In this document: positions 8,334 through 17,325 of the stretch, in pieces
How positions within the stretch are numbered: the first letter of the stretch is position 1
How the letters are laid out: each line of letters opens with the position of its first letter
NCBI RefSeq assembly: GCF_000169335.1
Contig: NZ_AAXW01000010.1
Coordinates: forward strand, 1 to 64,000
From: Crocosphaera chwakensis CCY0110
GTDB lineage: Bacteria > Cyanobacteriota > Cyanobacteriia > Cyanobacteriales > Microcystaceae
Reading direction: 5' to 3'
DNA length: 64,000 bases
Program-made: the position numbers and the translations under genes
The notes under the pieces: model-generated
Databases searched by the model: none
The model's input: only the letters and a program-made list of their open reading frames with translations
Told to the model about the DNA's origin: nothing

Positions 8334-8717
8334 ATGACACTAATAATTGAACGAATTATCGCTAGTTTTTTAATGATAACGGGTTTATCCTATCTGTTAC
8401 AAAGTTTAGTTTGGAAAGATTTAGTTAAAGAACTATTAACAAAACAGACTTGGTTAATCTCCTGGTCACTTTTGTTCCTTCCTTGGGGGTTAATTGTGGT
8501 TTTTGGTCATAATCTTTGGACGACTAACTGGACAGTGATGATTACTATGGTTGGGTGGTTAGTTACCATTAAATGTATTCTCTATCTTCTTGTTCCTGGT
8601 TGGGCAAATTTCGTTAAAAATTGGTCTGATGAATTTTTACAACGCTATATTAAGATAGCTGGAATAGTCGAAACTATCTTAGGAGGTGGTTTACTATTCT
8701 TAAGTTTTGCTCAATAA
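8334..8717 (+). CDS. Small four-helix membrane protein, unknown function
   Basis: A 127-residue protein dominated by four hydrophobic segments (about residues 5-25, 41-58, 66-87, 107-125) with short loops. No catalytic motif is seen. A good SD (AAGGAGG) sits 7 bases before the ATG. It lies between a cytochrome b561-like gene and a SpoIIAA-like gene on the same strand, but spacers of about 65-110 bases leave operon membership open. The family is not recognised. Confidence 0.6.
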   Translation: MTLIIERIIASFLMITGLSYLLQSLVWKDLVKELLTKQTWLISWSLLFLPWGLIVVFGHNLWTTNWTVMITMVGWLVTIKCILYLLVPGWANFVKNWSDEFLQRYIKIAGIVETILGGGLLFLSFAQ

Positions 8718-8782
8718 TCTATAATTTATTAAGTTTTGGTTAGAAAACTTAGGGTGTTAAGTTAGTTAAGGAGGGTCTGATA

Positions 8783-9145
8783 ATGATTAATTTTTTAACA
8801 GTAAAAAATGATTTAGTGTTAGCTTTAGAAGCAGACGGTAAAGTTACTGGAGATGATTATCAATCAGTGATTATTCCTGCTGTTGAAAATAAACTCAGGC
8901 AGTACAAAAAAATCCGTTTATTGTATGAACTAGGAGATCATTTTTCTGGGTTTGATATTAAAGCTATGTGGGAAGATTTAAAACTAGGTTTAACTCATTG
9001 GTCTGATTTTGAAAAAATTGCCCTAGTTTCCGATATTCAGTGGATACGAATCGTCACTAAACTATTCAGATTCATTTTACCCTGTCCTGTTAAAGTTTTT
9101 CATAATGAGCAACTTTTACAAGCAGAGGAATGGATAAGTGGTTAA
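8783..9145 (+). CDS. SpoIIAA-like (STAS-related) domain protein
   Basis: A 120-residue single-domain protein. The pattern is a first strand ending in LEADGKVTGDDYQSVIIPAVE, the YKKIRLLYELGDHFSGFD segment, helix MWEDLKLGLTHWSDFEKIALVSD, then W..IVTKLFRFILPCPVKVF and a terminal EEWI. This is the SpoIIAA-like family, which is related to STAS domains. Members are often membrane-stress linked but poorly characterised. A strong SD (AAGGAGGG) precedes the ATG. Confidence 0.8.
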   Translation: MINFLTVKNDLVLALEADGKVTGDDYQSVIIPAVENKLRQYKKIRLLYELGDHFSGFDIKAMWEDLKLGLTHWSDFEKIALVSDIQWIRIVTKLFRFILPCPVKVFHNEQLLQAEEWISG

Positions 9146-9201
9146 GTTGCGAATGATTACTTTTTTCTATTATTTTTCTAGAAAAAATAGGAGATGAAAC
9201 A

Positions 9202-9396
9202 ATGAGTAAACGAAGAAATTCAGAAGTTCTTAGTTCGTTAGCTGCACAAGTTTTAAGTGGTATGATTGCTAATCCTCATATCTACTCAATGGTTAGTGAT
9301 GAAGGTGCATCCGGGGAACAAGAAAAAATTCTCAGACACACAGCTTTAGAAATAGCTGAAGCTTTGATTATTGATGCCGAAAATCGAGATGAGTAA
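9202..9396 (+). CDS. Small conserved cyanobacterial-type protein, unknown
   Basis: A 64-residue soluble protein rich in Ala, Ser and Glu and predicted helical (SSLAAQVLSGMIANPHIY, then KILRHTALEIAEALI). SD (AGGAGA) lies before the ATG at 9202. It ends four bases before the convergent coaBC stop. No motif of known function is seen. Confidence 0.55.
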   Translation: MSKRRNSEVLSSLAAQVLSGMIANPHIYSMVSDEGASGEQEKILRHTALEIAEALIIDAENRDE

Positions 9397-9400
9397 TTAA

Positions 9401-10630
9401 TCACTGTTCAGGACTAATTCCTTTGATTTTTACAAAATCTAATAATCGATGAGCTAGTTCTAATTTAGAGCAAGAATTAATGTTTTTTTGTTGTCCATTA
9501 GCATCAATAAAAATAGCTTGATTGGTATTAGTTCCAAACCCTGCCTCTGGTTGGTCGATAGGATTAGCGACAATAATATCTAAATTTTTACGCTTTAATT
9601 TTTCTAAAGCAGGATTGACGATATCCCCAGTTTGTGCTGCAAATCCGATTAAGGTTTGATGGTTTTTTTTCAGAGTTCCTAGATTAGCTAATATATCAGT
9701 AACTGACTCTAATTTTAATTCAGTAGGTAGCTCTTTTTTAGGTAATTTATAATCCGCATAATTAGCAGGTTTTACATCAGCTACTGCAGCAGACATAATA
9801 ATAATATCCGACTCAACTAAATGGCTCATGATCACTGCTTCCATTTGGTCAGCACTCACCACAGAGATGAGCTTATAATCAGGAGATAAGGACAGTAATT
9901 CCGGTGCAATGGGTCCATGAACTAGGGTAACAATAGCACCTCGATCGCTGGCTGCTTGGGCTAGGGCTAAGGCCATTTTTCCCGTGGAAGGATTACCTAA
10001 AAATCTCACCGGATCAAGATGTTCTCTGGTTCCCCCTCCACTAATTAAAATGCGTTTACCTTTAAAATCTTCTTGTCCTTGAGTGTAAGCAATAGACTTT
10101 AATTTAGTGATAATTTCCCTCGGTTCGGCCATACGCCCCGATCCCACGCGATCGCAAGCGAGTAACCCTGAACCTGGCCCAATACTATGATAACGAACAT
10201 TACGCTTCAACTGTTGCCAGTTCCTTTGTATTACAGGCTGTTCCCACATTTCTGTATTCATGGCCGGTGCGAGTAAAATGGGACACTCAGAAGCTAAAAC
10301 CGTATTCGTTAACAAGTTATCTGCCAACCCATGAGTTAACTTCCCCAAAGTATTCGCTGTCAAAGGTGCAATCAAAAATAAATCCGCCTTTTCTCCCAAG
10401 GCAATATGCAAAGGACGAGAATGAGTCCCTTGCCAAAACTCTGCATCAGTGTAGGCTTGATGACGACTGAGGGTAGAAACCGTTAACGGTGTGATGAAAC
10501 GTTGGGCAGATTCAGTGAGGATAACCCGAACCTCAGCCCCTGCTTGGAATAAAGAAGAAATAACCTCACAGACTTTATAGGCAGCTATACCGCCACTAAT
10601 GCCTATGAGGACAGATTTAGACTTGAGCAT
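9401..10630 (-). CDS. coaBC: Bifunctional phosphopantothenoylcysteine decarboxylase/synthetase
   Basis: CoaBC makes 4'-phosphopantetheine for coenzyme A: the C-terminal half joins cysteine to phosphopantothenate and the N-terminal half decarboxylates the product. The 409 residues include the flavoprotein start (LIGISGGIAAYK), the His motif THSRPLHIALG, the PAMNTEMWE motif, and CDRVGSGRMAEP. The CoaB half follows, with ISGGGTREHLDPVRFLGNPSTGKM and VADVKPANY. It follows a DUF2555 gene by 2 bases, so the two are probably cotranscribed. Confidence 0.95.
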   Translation of the reverse strand: MLKSKSVLIGISGGIAAYKVCEVISSLFQAGAEVRVILTESAQRFITPLTVSTLSRHQAYTDAEFWQGTHSRPLHIALGEKADLFLIAPLTANTLGKLTHGLADNLLTNTVLASECPILLAPAMNTEMWEQPVIQRNWQQLKRNVRYHSIGPGSGLLACDRVGSGRMAEPREIITKLKSIAYTQGQEDFKGKRILISGGGTREHLDPVRFLGNPSTGKMALALAQAASDRGAIVTLVHGPIAPELLSLSPDYKLISVVSADQMEAVIMSHLVESDIIIMSAAVADVKPANYADYKLPKKELPTELKLESVTDILANLGTLKKNHQTLIGFAAQTGDIVNPALEKLKRKNLDIIVANPIDQPEAGFGTNTNQAIFIDANGQQKNINSCSKLELAHRLLDFVKIKGISPEQ

Positions 10631-10632
10631 AA

Positions 10633-10845
10633 TTATGCTTCGTCATACGCTTCGATGTCGAGCAAGTACAAGTATGGTTCTGCTAGGTCTTGGCGTTGAA
10701 AGGCGATCGCCCGTAATGTATGCCAATCTTTGAGGGCTTCAAAGGGGTTGGTATAGTCATCTTGTTCGAGTCGTCCTGCCAGATCTGCTACATCTTGCTC
10801 TGTGAATACAGAAATGTCTTGCCCTGTCAAACTTAAGGTTGTCAT
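10633..10845 (-). CDS. DUF2555 family protein, cyanobacterium-specific
   Basis: A 70-residue acidic protein with the family pattern FTEQDVADLAGRLEQDDYTNPFEALKDWH and RAIAFQRQDLAEPYLYLLDIEAYDEA. The role is unknown. A strong SD (AGGAGG) lies just upstream of the ATG at 10845. The gene ends two bases before coaBC, which suggests cotranscription. Confidence 0.75.
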   Translation of the reverse strand: MTTLSLTGQDISVFTEQDVADLAGRLEQDDYTNPFEALKDWHTLRAIAFQRQDLAEPYLYLLDIEAYDEA

Positions 10846-11046
10846 CCCGCACCTCCTCTGACGTTGCTAATTCTCCCGTCTCCCCCATTGTACCCTGATC
10901 CCTCACAAATCATAGCTTCCTTTCAATTAATCTTATTGTTTCTACTTTTGCAATATTATTGTTTCTTATTTTTTATAAGTTTCATTATATGTCTCTCAAA
11001 AATTATAATAAACTACATATTTAGAAGCGTCGTGGGATTTTTCAGT

Positions 11047-11670
11047 TCAAAGATTCGCTTGACCTCCATACATCTCTTGCAAAACTAAAGCCGGATCGAG
11101 GTATTCTCCCCGATATTTTAACCCCCAATGAAGATGGGGACCTGTGGTTCGTCCTGTCATTCCTACACGACCAATTCTAGCGCCGGCGGGTACATCTTGA
11201 CCTAACCAGAGAACCAGTCCCCCTTCCCTATCCACAAAATAGCGACCTTGGGAACTATCTTCTATCGATCCCATCAAATGACAATAGATATGAGTCCACT
11301 GTCCTGATTGAATGGTAATCATGGTTCCACAAGCAGTATGATCTGAAAGAGCAACCACCCTTCCTCCCCACCAGTTACGAACATAACTCCCCAAGGGTGC
11401 GGCCATATCTAACCCCCGATGAAATTGAGAGTTTCCTGTAATCGGAGAGGTACGATAACCATATCCAGAAGTATAGGTTTGGAAATTTTCAACGGGAAAT
11501 GACGCATATTGCCAGGTATTGCTAGAATTAGTCGCCGGGACATACTGAGCTTGGGAAGAAGACTGTTGCCAACCATTAAGACTCATAGGAACCAATAATG
11601 CACTTATACCCACCGAAACTAACAAACGAAGTCCTTTGAGACTAGGTTTAATATTTTTTAAATATTGCAT
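11047..11670 (-). CDS. M23-family (LytM/NlpD-type) peptidase
   Basis: A 207-residue exported protein. A hydrophobic N-terminal segment (about residues 13-30) is a signal peptide or anchor. The M23 domain follows, with FHRGLDMAAP (HxxxD zinc motif), HIYCHL, and GPHLHWGLKYRGEYLDP (HxH). All zinc-binding residues are present, so it should cleave peptidoglycan cross-bridges. The ATG at 11670 is preferred over a GTG 15 bases upstream. The gene stands alone. Confidence 0.88.
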   Translation of the reverse strand: MQYLKNIKPSLKGLRLLVSVGISALLVPMSLNGWQQSSSQAQYVPATNSSNTWQYASFPVENFQTYTSGYGYRTSPITGNSQFHRGLDMAAPLGSYVRNWWGGRVVALSDHTACGTMITIQSGQWTHIYCHLMGSIEDSSQGRYFVDREGGLVLWLGQDVPAGARIGRVGMTGRTTGPHLHWGLKYRGEYLDPALVLQEMYGGQANL

Positions 11671-11865
11671 GACAGTACCACTCACACCAGATCAGAGGAA
11701 AACCAAAAGTTATACGTTAGCTTGCATGATAGCTATTTTTAACCAAAGTTGCCGAGACGACAAGGGAATGTTATCAGTGACCAGTATACAATTGCTGACT
11801 TTTTCTCAATCTTGTTAAAATCTAGAAACTGTTAATCCCTTTTTAATCAACAGTTTACATTTATC

Positions 11866-12240
11866 ATGGTTATTGATTTTATTCCCTTTCGCTTTTCTAT
11901 TGATACCGTTGTTATTGCTGGTAGTTGTTTATGGTCATTATCACTTTATTTAGGACTTTCTTCCATAAGAGAAAAGATTATAGAAGGGTTAAATCGTTGG
12001 TTTAATTTTGCTGAGCGATCGCTATATATTTCTCAAGAGGAATTTGAAGAAACTCGTCAAGCAAGGGAATCTCAAAATGCGTTTTATGCTTCTCTTTTTA
12101 GCATTTTTCCTTTTTTTATTCTTGGGGGCTTATGTAATTGGGGAGTAGAATTAGGATTAGGTCAAAGTTGGTCAATTAGTATGGGTATTTTAGCTTGTAT
12201 GGCTTGCGGTGTCTATGAATTAGGCCGTAGAAGTAACTGA
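11866..12240 (+). CDS. Two-to-three-helix membrane protein, unknown
   Basis: A 124-residue protein with hydrophobic segments at about 13-30, 74-91 and 98-117, and a central hydrophilic stretch (FNFAERSLYISQEEFEETRQARESQN). No functional motif is recognised. It precedes msrA by 33 bases on the same strand and could share its transcript. Confidence 0.55.
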   Translation: MVIDFIPFRFSIDTVVIAGSCLWSLSLYLGLSSIREKIIEGLNRWFNFAERSLYISQEEFEETRQARESQNAFYASLFSIFPFFILGGLCNWGVELGLGQSWSISMGILACMACGVYELGRRSN

Positions 12241-12273
12241 ATTAATTAATAACTAATAATCAATAATAATTTT

Positions 12274-12738
12274 ATGGATAAAGCAACATTCGGAGCCGGC
12301 TGTTTTTGGGGAGTAGAAGCTGCTTTTCGTCAGTTAAAAGGGGTCGTTTTTACTTCGGTGGGGTATATGGGAGGACATTGGCAAAACCCTTGTTATTTAG
12401 ATGTTTGTGCTAGGATAACGGGTCATGCTGAGGTGGTACAAGTTGAATATGATCCAACAATTATTAGTTATCAAGAATTATTAGAAACATTTTGGAATAT
12501 TCACGATCCTACCAGTTTAAACCGCCAAGGAGCAGACCGAGGTGATCAGTATCGTTCTGTGATTTTTTATCATAATGCTGAACAAGAAAAAATGGCAAGG
12601 GAGTCTAAAAGAAAACTTCAAAATTCTGATCAGTATGATAAAGATATTGTTACAGAAATCAAGAAGGCATCTGAATATTATTTAGCTGAAGGTTACCATC
12701 AACAATATTTTGAAAAGAAACAAGAAAAACAAGTTTGA
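12274..12738 (+). CDS. msrA: Peptide methionine-S-sulfoxide reductase
   Basis: A 154-residue MsrA that repairs oxidised methionine (S-sulfoxide). The active-site motif GAGCFWGVEA lies at residues 7-16 with the nucleophilic Cys at 10. GYMGGHWQNPCYLDVCARITGHAEVV and HDPTSLNRQGADRGDQYRS follow; these are the expected substrate-pocket blocks. The C-terminal resolving-cysteine tail seen in some MsrAs is absent. Confidence 0.95.
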   Translation: MDKATFGAGCFWGVEAAFRQLKGVVFTSVGYMGGHWQNPCYLDVCARITGHAEVVQVEYDPTIISYQELLETFWNIHDPTSLNRQGADRGDQYRSVIFYHNAEQEKMARESKRKLQNSDQYDKDIVTEIKKASEYYLAEGYHQQYFEKKQEKQV

Positions 12739-13074
12739 TTAATAATTACGGCTTTGCTTTTTAAAAGAACGAAATTGATACTTAAGGTAAACAAAAACAT
12801 ATTCCATTCATTCGTATTCTAACGACTGCTAGTTAATTGGCAACCGCAGACAAAATAAAAGCTAGAGAACAAAAAAATAAGTCTTGAGAAACAACTAAGC
12901 TGTTACCCACTAGAAAATTATAAGTTACAACAAAGTTTAAAAGCAAGAATAATATCAACATTTTTTTATACTGCTATTAAAATTTGAAGCAATTATTAGT
13001 TGTTGGTCATGTAACTAATATAGGCTATCATATCTAGTTTAGAAACCAAATATTGACAAGTTTAAGAGAAGTTT
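12739..13074 (+). other. Intergenic stretch, probable phoX promoter region
   Basis: 336 AT-rich bases between msrA and phoX with no protein-like frame. I looked for the cyanobacterial Pho box (tandem CTTAACCT-like octamers at 11-base spacing) and found no convincing copy. No terminator hairpin is clear. Confidence 0.4.
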
Positions 13075-15294
13075 ATGGTCATAAAAAGACGGGATCTATT
13101 GAAATTTTTAGGGGTCACTACAGGGACAGCCCTATTATCTCAAGCAACTAAGGGTTTATCGAGTCCTTTGGTGATGGCGAATCAAGGTAAAGATAAGATT
13201 AACAAAATCATTCAAGGTAGCGAATCATTAACTTTTACCCCTGTTAAAATACCAATTCCTTTAGCCAGTGACTATTTAAGCGATGAACAACAAAAAGCAG
13301 TTTATAAGACTTATGAAGTCATTGATGATGTGGTCTTACCAGAAGGATTTACCTATGATGTCATTGCCCAATGGGGAGATAAAGTAGGTAACTCTCGCTT
13401 TGGTTATAATAACGATTACTTATCCTTAATAGAAACTAAATCAAATGAGGGATTTTTAACCATTAATTTTGAATATATTAGTGGGAAAACTTGGAGAGAA
13501 ACTTCTGAAAAAGTAATAGGTAAAACCCTCCCTTTTCAAGACGTAAAAGAAGTCGCAGATAAAAACGATGGCAAAATAAATGCGTTTAAATTAGCTAACG
13601 ATGATCCCCTCAAAGCTAAAATAGAAGCGATCGCCTCAGAAGCATTAATTGATCAAGGAATAGGAGTTATTTCCTTAAGAAAAAATGCTCAAGGAGAATG
13701 GCAACGCACCTATTCAGAAGCCGATAGACGCATTACCGGAATATCTGGGTTAGAAGATGGTCATTATCTTAAAGCCACAGGACCAGGGGTAAAAATTTTT
13801 GAGAAAACGAATAAACTAGGTTATGAGGACAGTTTAGGCAGTAAAATTATCGGAACCTTTCAAAACTGTGCCGGGGGAACTACACCCTGGGGAACTGTAC
13901 TGAGTGCAGAAGAAAATATTCAAGATCAAGTTCCTGAACCCGTAATGGCCGATGGTTCCTCTTTAGATCCCTCTGAAACCCCTTTTTTGATGACCGAAGA
14001 ATATCTCGATGGACGGGGCAATGCGTTTGGTTTAGCTGGTAATAAATATGGTTGGATGGTAGAAATTGATCCCAGTGATAAAAACGATTATGGGACAAAA
14101 CATACCTGGTTAGGACGTTATCGCCACGAAGCAGTGGCCTTTCGTGCTGAAACAGGTAAAAAATTAGCCGTCTATTCAGGATGCGATCGCAGAGGAGGCC
14201 ATCTTTATAAGTTTGTCTCAGATGGCAATATTAGCGAGCCTCAAGATAAGAAAAACTCTAAATTAATGAACTCAGGAATGTTATACGGTGCTGTATTTAA
14301 CGACGACGGAACTGGAAAATGGGTAGCGTTAACCCCAGAAACCCCTATCAATCCTGTGTTACCCTCAACTGTTCAAGGAGGTTTAGTCACCTTACCTAAC
14401 AGCGATCGCACCTTTGGGGGAATGATGAAAGTTACCGACGATCAAGACATTATCCCCTTCAAAAATCAATTTAAAACCTTAGGGGATCTTTATGTAGGAA
14501 CCTCAGAAGAAAAACAAGGGGCGATTTTAATCGATGCTCATTTTGCAGCCAGTGCAGTAGGAATAACCTGTACAGCCCGTCCAGAGGACACAGAAATCGA
14601 CACAAATGGGGTTTTATACGTTACCTTTACCTCTGGAACCCCCGGAAGTGACGGTGGACCCGATAAGGCAGTATTTCAGGGTCCTAATGGGGAAATGAAT
14701 TATGAATATGGCTGGATCATGAAAATTATAGAAGATAAAAATAACCCGGCCGCTATGAGTTTTCGTTGGGATATCTTAGCCACAGGAGGAGAACCTGCTC
14801 AAGGAGGAATGGGGTTTGCTAACCCCGATAACCTGATGTTTGATAACCAGGGAGACTTATGGATGGTTACCGATATGTCCACCAGTAGCCATAACCAAGA
14901 AATTAAAGATCGCGTTAAAGACGGGGAACCAGTGAGTACAAAAAGTCTGGTGGGGATCTTTGGGAACAATACGCTGTGGTATTTACCCCTTCAGGGAGAA
15001 AATAAAGGAACGGCTTTTCCTTTTGCCATTGGACCTATGGAAGTAGAAATGACCGGACCCTGGTTGACACAGGATCAACAAACCCTATTTTTAGCGGTAC
15101 AACATCCAGGAGAAGCCTATGGAACCCGTCAAAACAAGGCCAGTGAAGTACGAGAGTTTTCTTTGTTGACTACCTCAGGAGAAACATTTACGCAAACCCG
15201 AACCGTTCCCTTGGGTTCTAACTGGCCCAGTAAACAGGCTAATGATCCTCCTCGTCCTGCAGTTATTGCCATTAGAACCAGTAACAAAATTTAG
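13075..15294 (+). CDS. phoX: PhoX-family alkaline phosphatase (DUF839)
   Basis: A 739-residue exported enzyme. A Tat-like N-terminus (KRRDLLKFLG, then hydrophobic TGTALLSQA) suggests export of the folded protein with metals bound. Family blocks include the N-terminal LPEGFTYDVIAQWGDKV, CAGGTTPWGTVLSAEENIQ, GRYRHEAVAFR, YSGCDRRGGHLYKFVSD, and the late FANPDNLMFDNQGDLWMVTDMS. PhoX enzymes use Ca and Fe to hydrolyse phosphate esters under phosphate limitation. A perfect hairpin follows at 15303-15324. The histidine kinase downstream is not clearly linked. Confidence 0.88.
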   Translation: MVIKRRDLLKFLGVTTGTALLSQATKGLSSPLVMANQGKDKINKIIQGSESLTFTPVKIPIPLASDYLSDEQQKAVYKTYEVIDDVVLPEGFTYDVIAQWGDKVGNSRFGYNNDYLSLIETKSNEGFLTINFEYISGKTWRETSEKVIGKTLPFQDVKEVADKNDGKINAFKLANDDPLKAKIEAIASEALIDQGIGVISLRKNAQGEWQRTYSEADRRITGISGLEDGHYLKATGPGVKIFEKTNKLGYEDSLGSKIIGTFQNCAGGTTPWGTVLSAEENIQDQVPEPVMADGSSLDPSETPFLMTEEYLDGRGNAFGLAGNKYGWMVEIDPSDKNDYGTKHTWLGRYRHEAVAFRAETGKKLAVYSGCDRRGGHLYKFVSDGNISEPQDKKNSKLMNSGMLYGAVFNDDGTGKWVALTPETPINPVLPSTVQGGLVTLPNSDRTFGGMMKVTDDQDIIPFKNQFKTLGDLYVGTSEEKQGAILIDAHFAASAVGITCTARPEDTEIDTNGVLYVTFTSGTPGSDGGPDKAVFQGPNGEMNYEYGWIMKIIEDKNNPAAMSFRWDILATGGEPAQGGMGFANPDNLMFDNQGDLWMVTDMSTSSHNQEIKDRVKDGEPVSTKSLVGIFGNNTLWYLPLQGENKGTAFPFAIGPMEVEMTGPWLTQDQQTLFLAVQHPGEAYGTRQNKASEVREFSLLTTSGETFTQTRTVPLGSNWPSKQANDPPRPAVIAIRTSNKI

Positions 15295-15302
15295 CAGCAT
15301 CC

Positions 15303-15324
15303 GACCGAGGCAACAACCTCGGTC
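15303..15324 (+). terminator. Perfect hairpin after phoX
   Basis: GACCGAGG (15303-15310) pairs perfectly with CCTCGGTC (15317-15324) across a 6-base loop, 8 bases past the phoX stop. There is no clear U-run, so it may be a terminator or an mRNA-stabilising stem. Confidence 0.55.
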
Positions 15325-15480
15325 ATATCTTGAAGTTGATAAGTTTATCTAAGTTTTGGGGCATATTTAGTGTATCGGGATATGACAATGAACAACTTCA
15401 CTCAGATCAGAGAAACATCCTTTTCTCTCAATGTTAAATTTTATGTCTTCCCCAATTCTGCCCATTTTAAACAATGACCC

Positions 15481-17190
15481 ATGGAATCCTTGATCAAACT
15501 ACACAACTCTCAGATTCAAGCCGATGAAATGTCATCAAATCCCATAACTGACCCTGCTTTCTGGCAAGCATTGGAAACTGAGTTAGTATACGTTCAAGAT
15601 AAATCAGGAAAATACTTGTCATTTTACGGGGATTTAGGGCAAGAATTAGCCATTGAACCAGAAGATATTATCGGCTTTTTTCCAGAACAAAGTCTGAAAC
15701 CAGTATCCCCAGAAGCTTATTATGAAAGAATTAGAAGGGTCTTAGAAAGAAAAATACCTGAACAGTGTTATTGTCAATTTGAATATAAAGGTCAATCCTT
15801 TCCCCTAGAATTAGTTATCAGTCCTATCTTTAAGAAAGCAAAGCCAGTAACCACTGTGTTAGTGATGGGGCATTGCTTACAAAACAACGATCTGAGTTTA
15901 ATTAATAATTCTGCTTTACCTACTCATCCCGATCCCTATCAAAAACTCCTGACCAAAATTGCTAGAAAAATTAGACGGACTCTAAATTTAGAAACCATTT
16001 GGCAGCAAACCGTAGATAGTCTCGGAGAAGCTTTGCAAGTTAGTCGTTGCCTGATGGTTGCAATTGGATCTGATCAAGAATATTTAGACATCAAAGCAGA
16101 ATACTGTGTTCCCTATTGTACTTCACAGTTAGGAAACCGTTTCAGTCCAGAAAAAGACCCTTGGTGGCAACAAGCCTTAAACCAACGAGAACCCGTAATT
16201 TTTGAACACTTAGTCGAAGATGGCTATCAAATACAATCGATTTTAATTATTTCGACCTTTTATCAAAATCAACGCAATGGGTTAATCTGTTTACAACAAT
16301 GCGATCGCAGTCGGTATTGGTGTCCTGCCGAAATCGAACTAATCCAAGAATTAGCTGACCAAGTGGGAACCGCGATCGCTCATGCTACTCTATATCAAGA
16401 ACTCGAACAAGCCACCCTCGCAGCAGAAGAGGCATCTCGACTCAAAAGTGACTTCTTAGCCAGTACCACCCACGAATTAAGAACCCCTCTTAATGGGATC
16501 ATTGGTTTCCTTAAACTGATTTTAGACGGTATGGCTGATGATGCCCAAGAACAACAAGAATTCCTTGAAGAGGCACACAAATCAGCCCTACATCTTCTCA
16601 ATCTCATTAATGATATTCTCGATATTGCCAAAATTGAAGCTGGTAAAATGGATCTTGAATTAGGGTCTGTCGAACTAGCTGAATTATTCCAAGCGGTTGA
16701 TAACTTTACTTTACCCCAAGCTCAACGCAAGCATCTAGCGTTTCGCAGTAAACTACCGAGTACCTTAACCCCCATTATGGTTTATGGTAACTATCAGCGA
16801 CTACTCCAAGTTATGTTCAATTTAGTCAGTAACGCCATCAAATTCACCCATGAAGGCAGTATTGTGGTCAACGCAGAAATCGTCAAAAAGAAAATCAAAT
16901 ATCAAGATCAAGAATTTCCTGGTCTAGTTAAAGTCAGTGTTACTGACACCGGTATCGGGGTTTCCCTCGATCAACAAGCCAAACTCTTTGAAAAATTTGT
17001 ACAAGTGGATGGGTCCCACACCAAAGCTTATGGAGGAACTGGACTGGGTTTAGCCATTTCTCAAAAGCTAGTGCAAGCGATGGGGGGACAAGTGGAATTT
17101 TATAGCATGGGAGAAGGACTCGGTTCCACGGTAACTTTTACCGTTCCCCTCGAGCAAATGCCAGTAATTAAAACCGTAAAATCCTCTTAA
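15481..17190 (+). CDS. PAS-GAF hybrid-less sensor histidine kinase
   Basis: A 569-residue soluble sensor kinase with no membrane segment. A PAS-like domain spans about residues 30-130 (YVQDKSGKYLSFYGDLG). A GAF domain spans about 155-305. A short coiled coil precedes HisKA, with the phospho-acceptor box STTHELRTPLNGIIGF near 328-343. The HATPase part carries N (LVSNAIKFTHEG), G1 (VTDTGIGV) and G2 (YGGTGLGLAI) boxes, all intact. The GAF domain has no obvious bilin-binding Cys-His pair. No response regulator is adjacent, so the signal and partner are unknown. Confidence 0.88.
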   Translation: MESLIKLHNSQIQADEMSSNPITDPAFWQALETELVYVQDKSGKYLSFYGDLGQELAIEPEDIIGFFPEQSLKPVSPEAYYERIRRVLERKIPEQCYCQFEYKGQSFPLELVISPIFKKAKPVTTVLVMGHCLQNNDLSLINNSALPTHPDPYQKLLTKIARKIRRTLNLETIWQQTVDSLGEALQVSRCLMVAIGSDQEYLDIKAEYCVPYCTSQLGNRFSPEKDPWWQQALNQREPVIFEHLVEDGYQIQSILIISTFYQNQRNGLICLQQCDRSRYWCPAEIELIQELADQVGTAIAHATLYQELEQATLAAEEASRLKSDFLASTTHELRTPLNGIIGFLKLILDGMADDAQEQQEFLEEAHKSALHLLNLINDILDIAKIEAGKMDLELGSVELAELFQAVDNFTLPQAQRKHLAFRSKLPSTLTPIMVYGNYQRLLQVMFNLVSNAIKFTHEGSIVVNAEIVKKKIKYQDQEFPGLVKVSVTDTGIGVSLDQQAKLFEKFVQVDGSHTKAYGGTGLGLAISQKLVQAMGGQVEFYSMGEGLGSTVTFTVPLEQMPVIKTVKSS

Positions 17191-17325
17191 ACGCAAACTA
17201 AAAACTAACTTGACCGAGATTTCTGCCTTTTGCCTTTCCAATTCTGCCTTCTTTAACTGAAACAACTGTGATAAAAACGGATGCTAAAATTGAACTATTA
17301 TTTAATGTCAGCAATAAGGTGATCC

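Noticed and set aside
10864..11088. Plus-strand 74-codon frame, very hydrophobic, between DUF2555 and the M23 gene
   Set aside because: Its Leu/Phe/Ile richness comes from T-rich intergenic DNA; it overlaps the M23 gene's 3' end and has no SD.
12739..13074. Possible Pho box before phoX
   Set aside because: Only loose AGTTA-type repeats at 11-base spacing are present, too far from the consensus.
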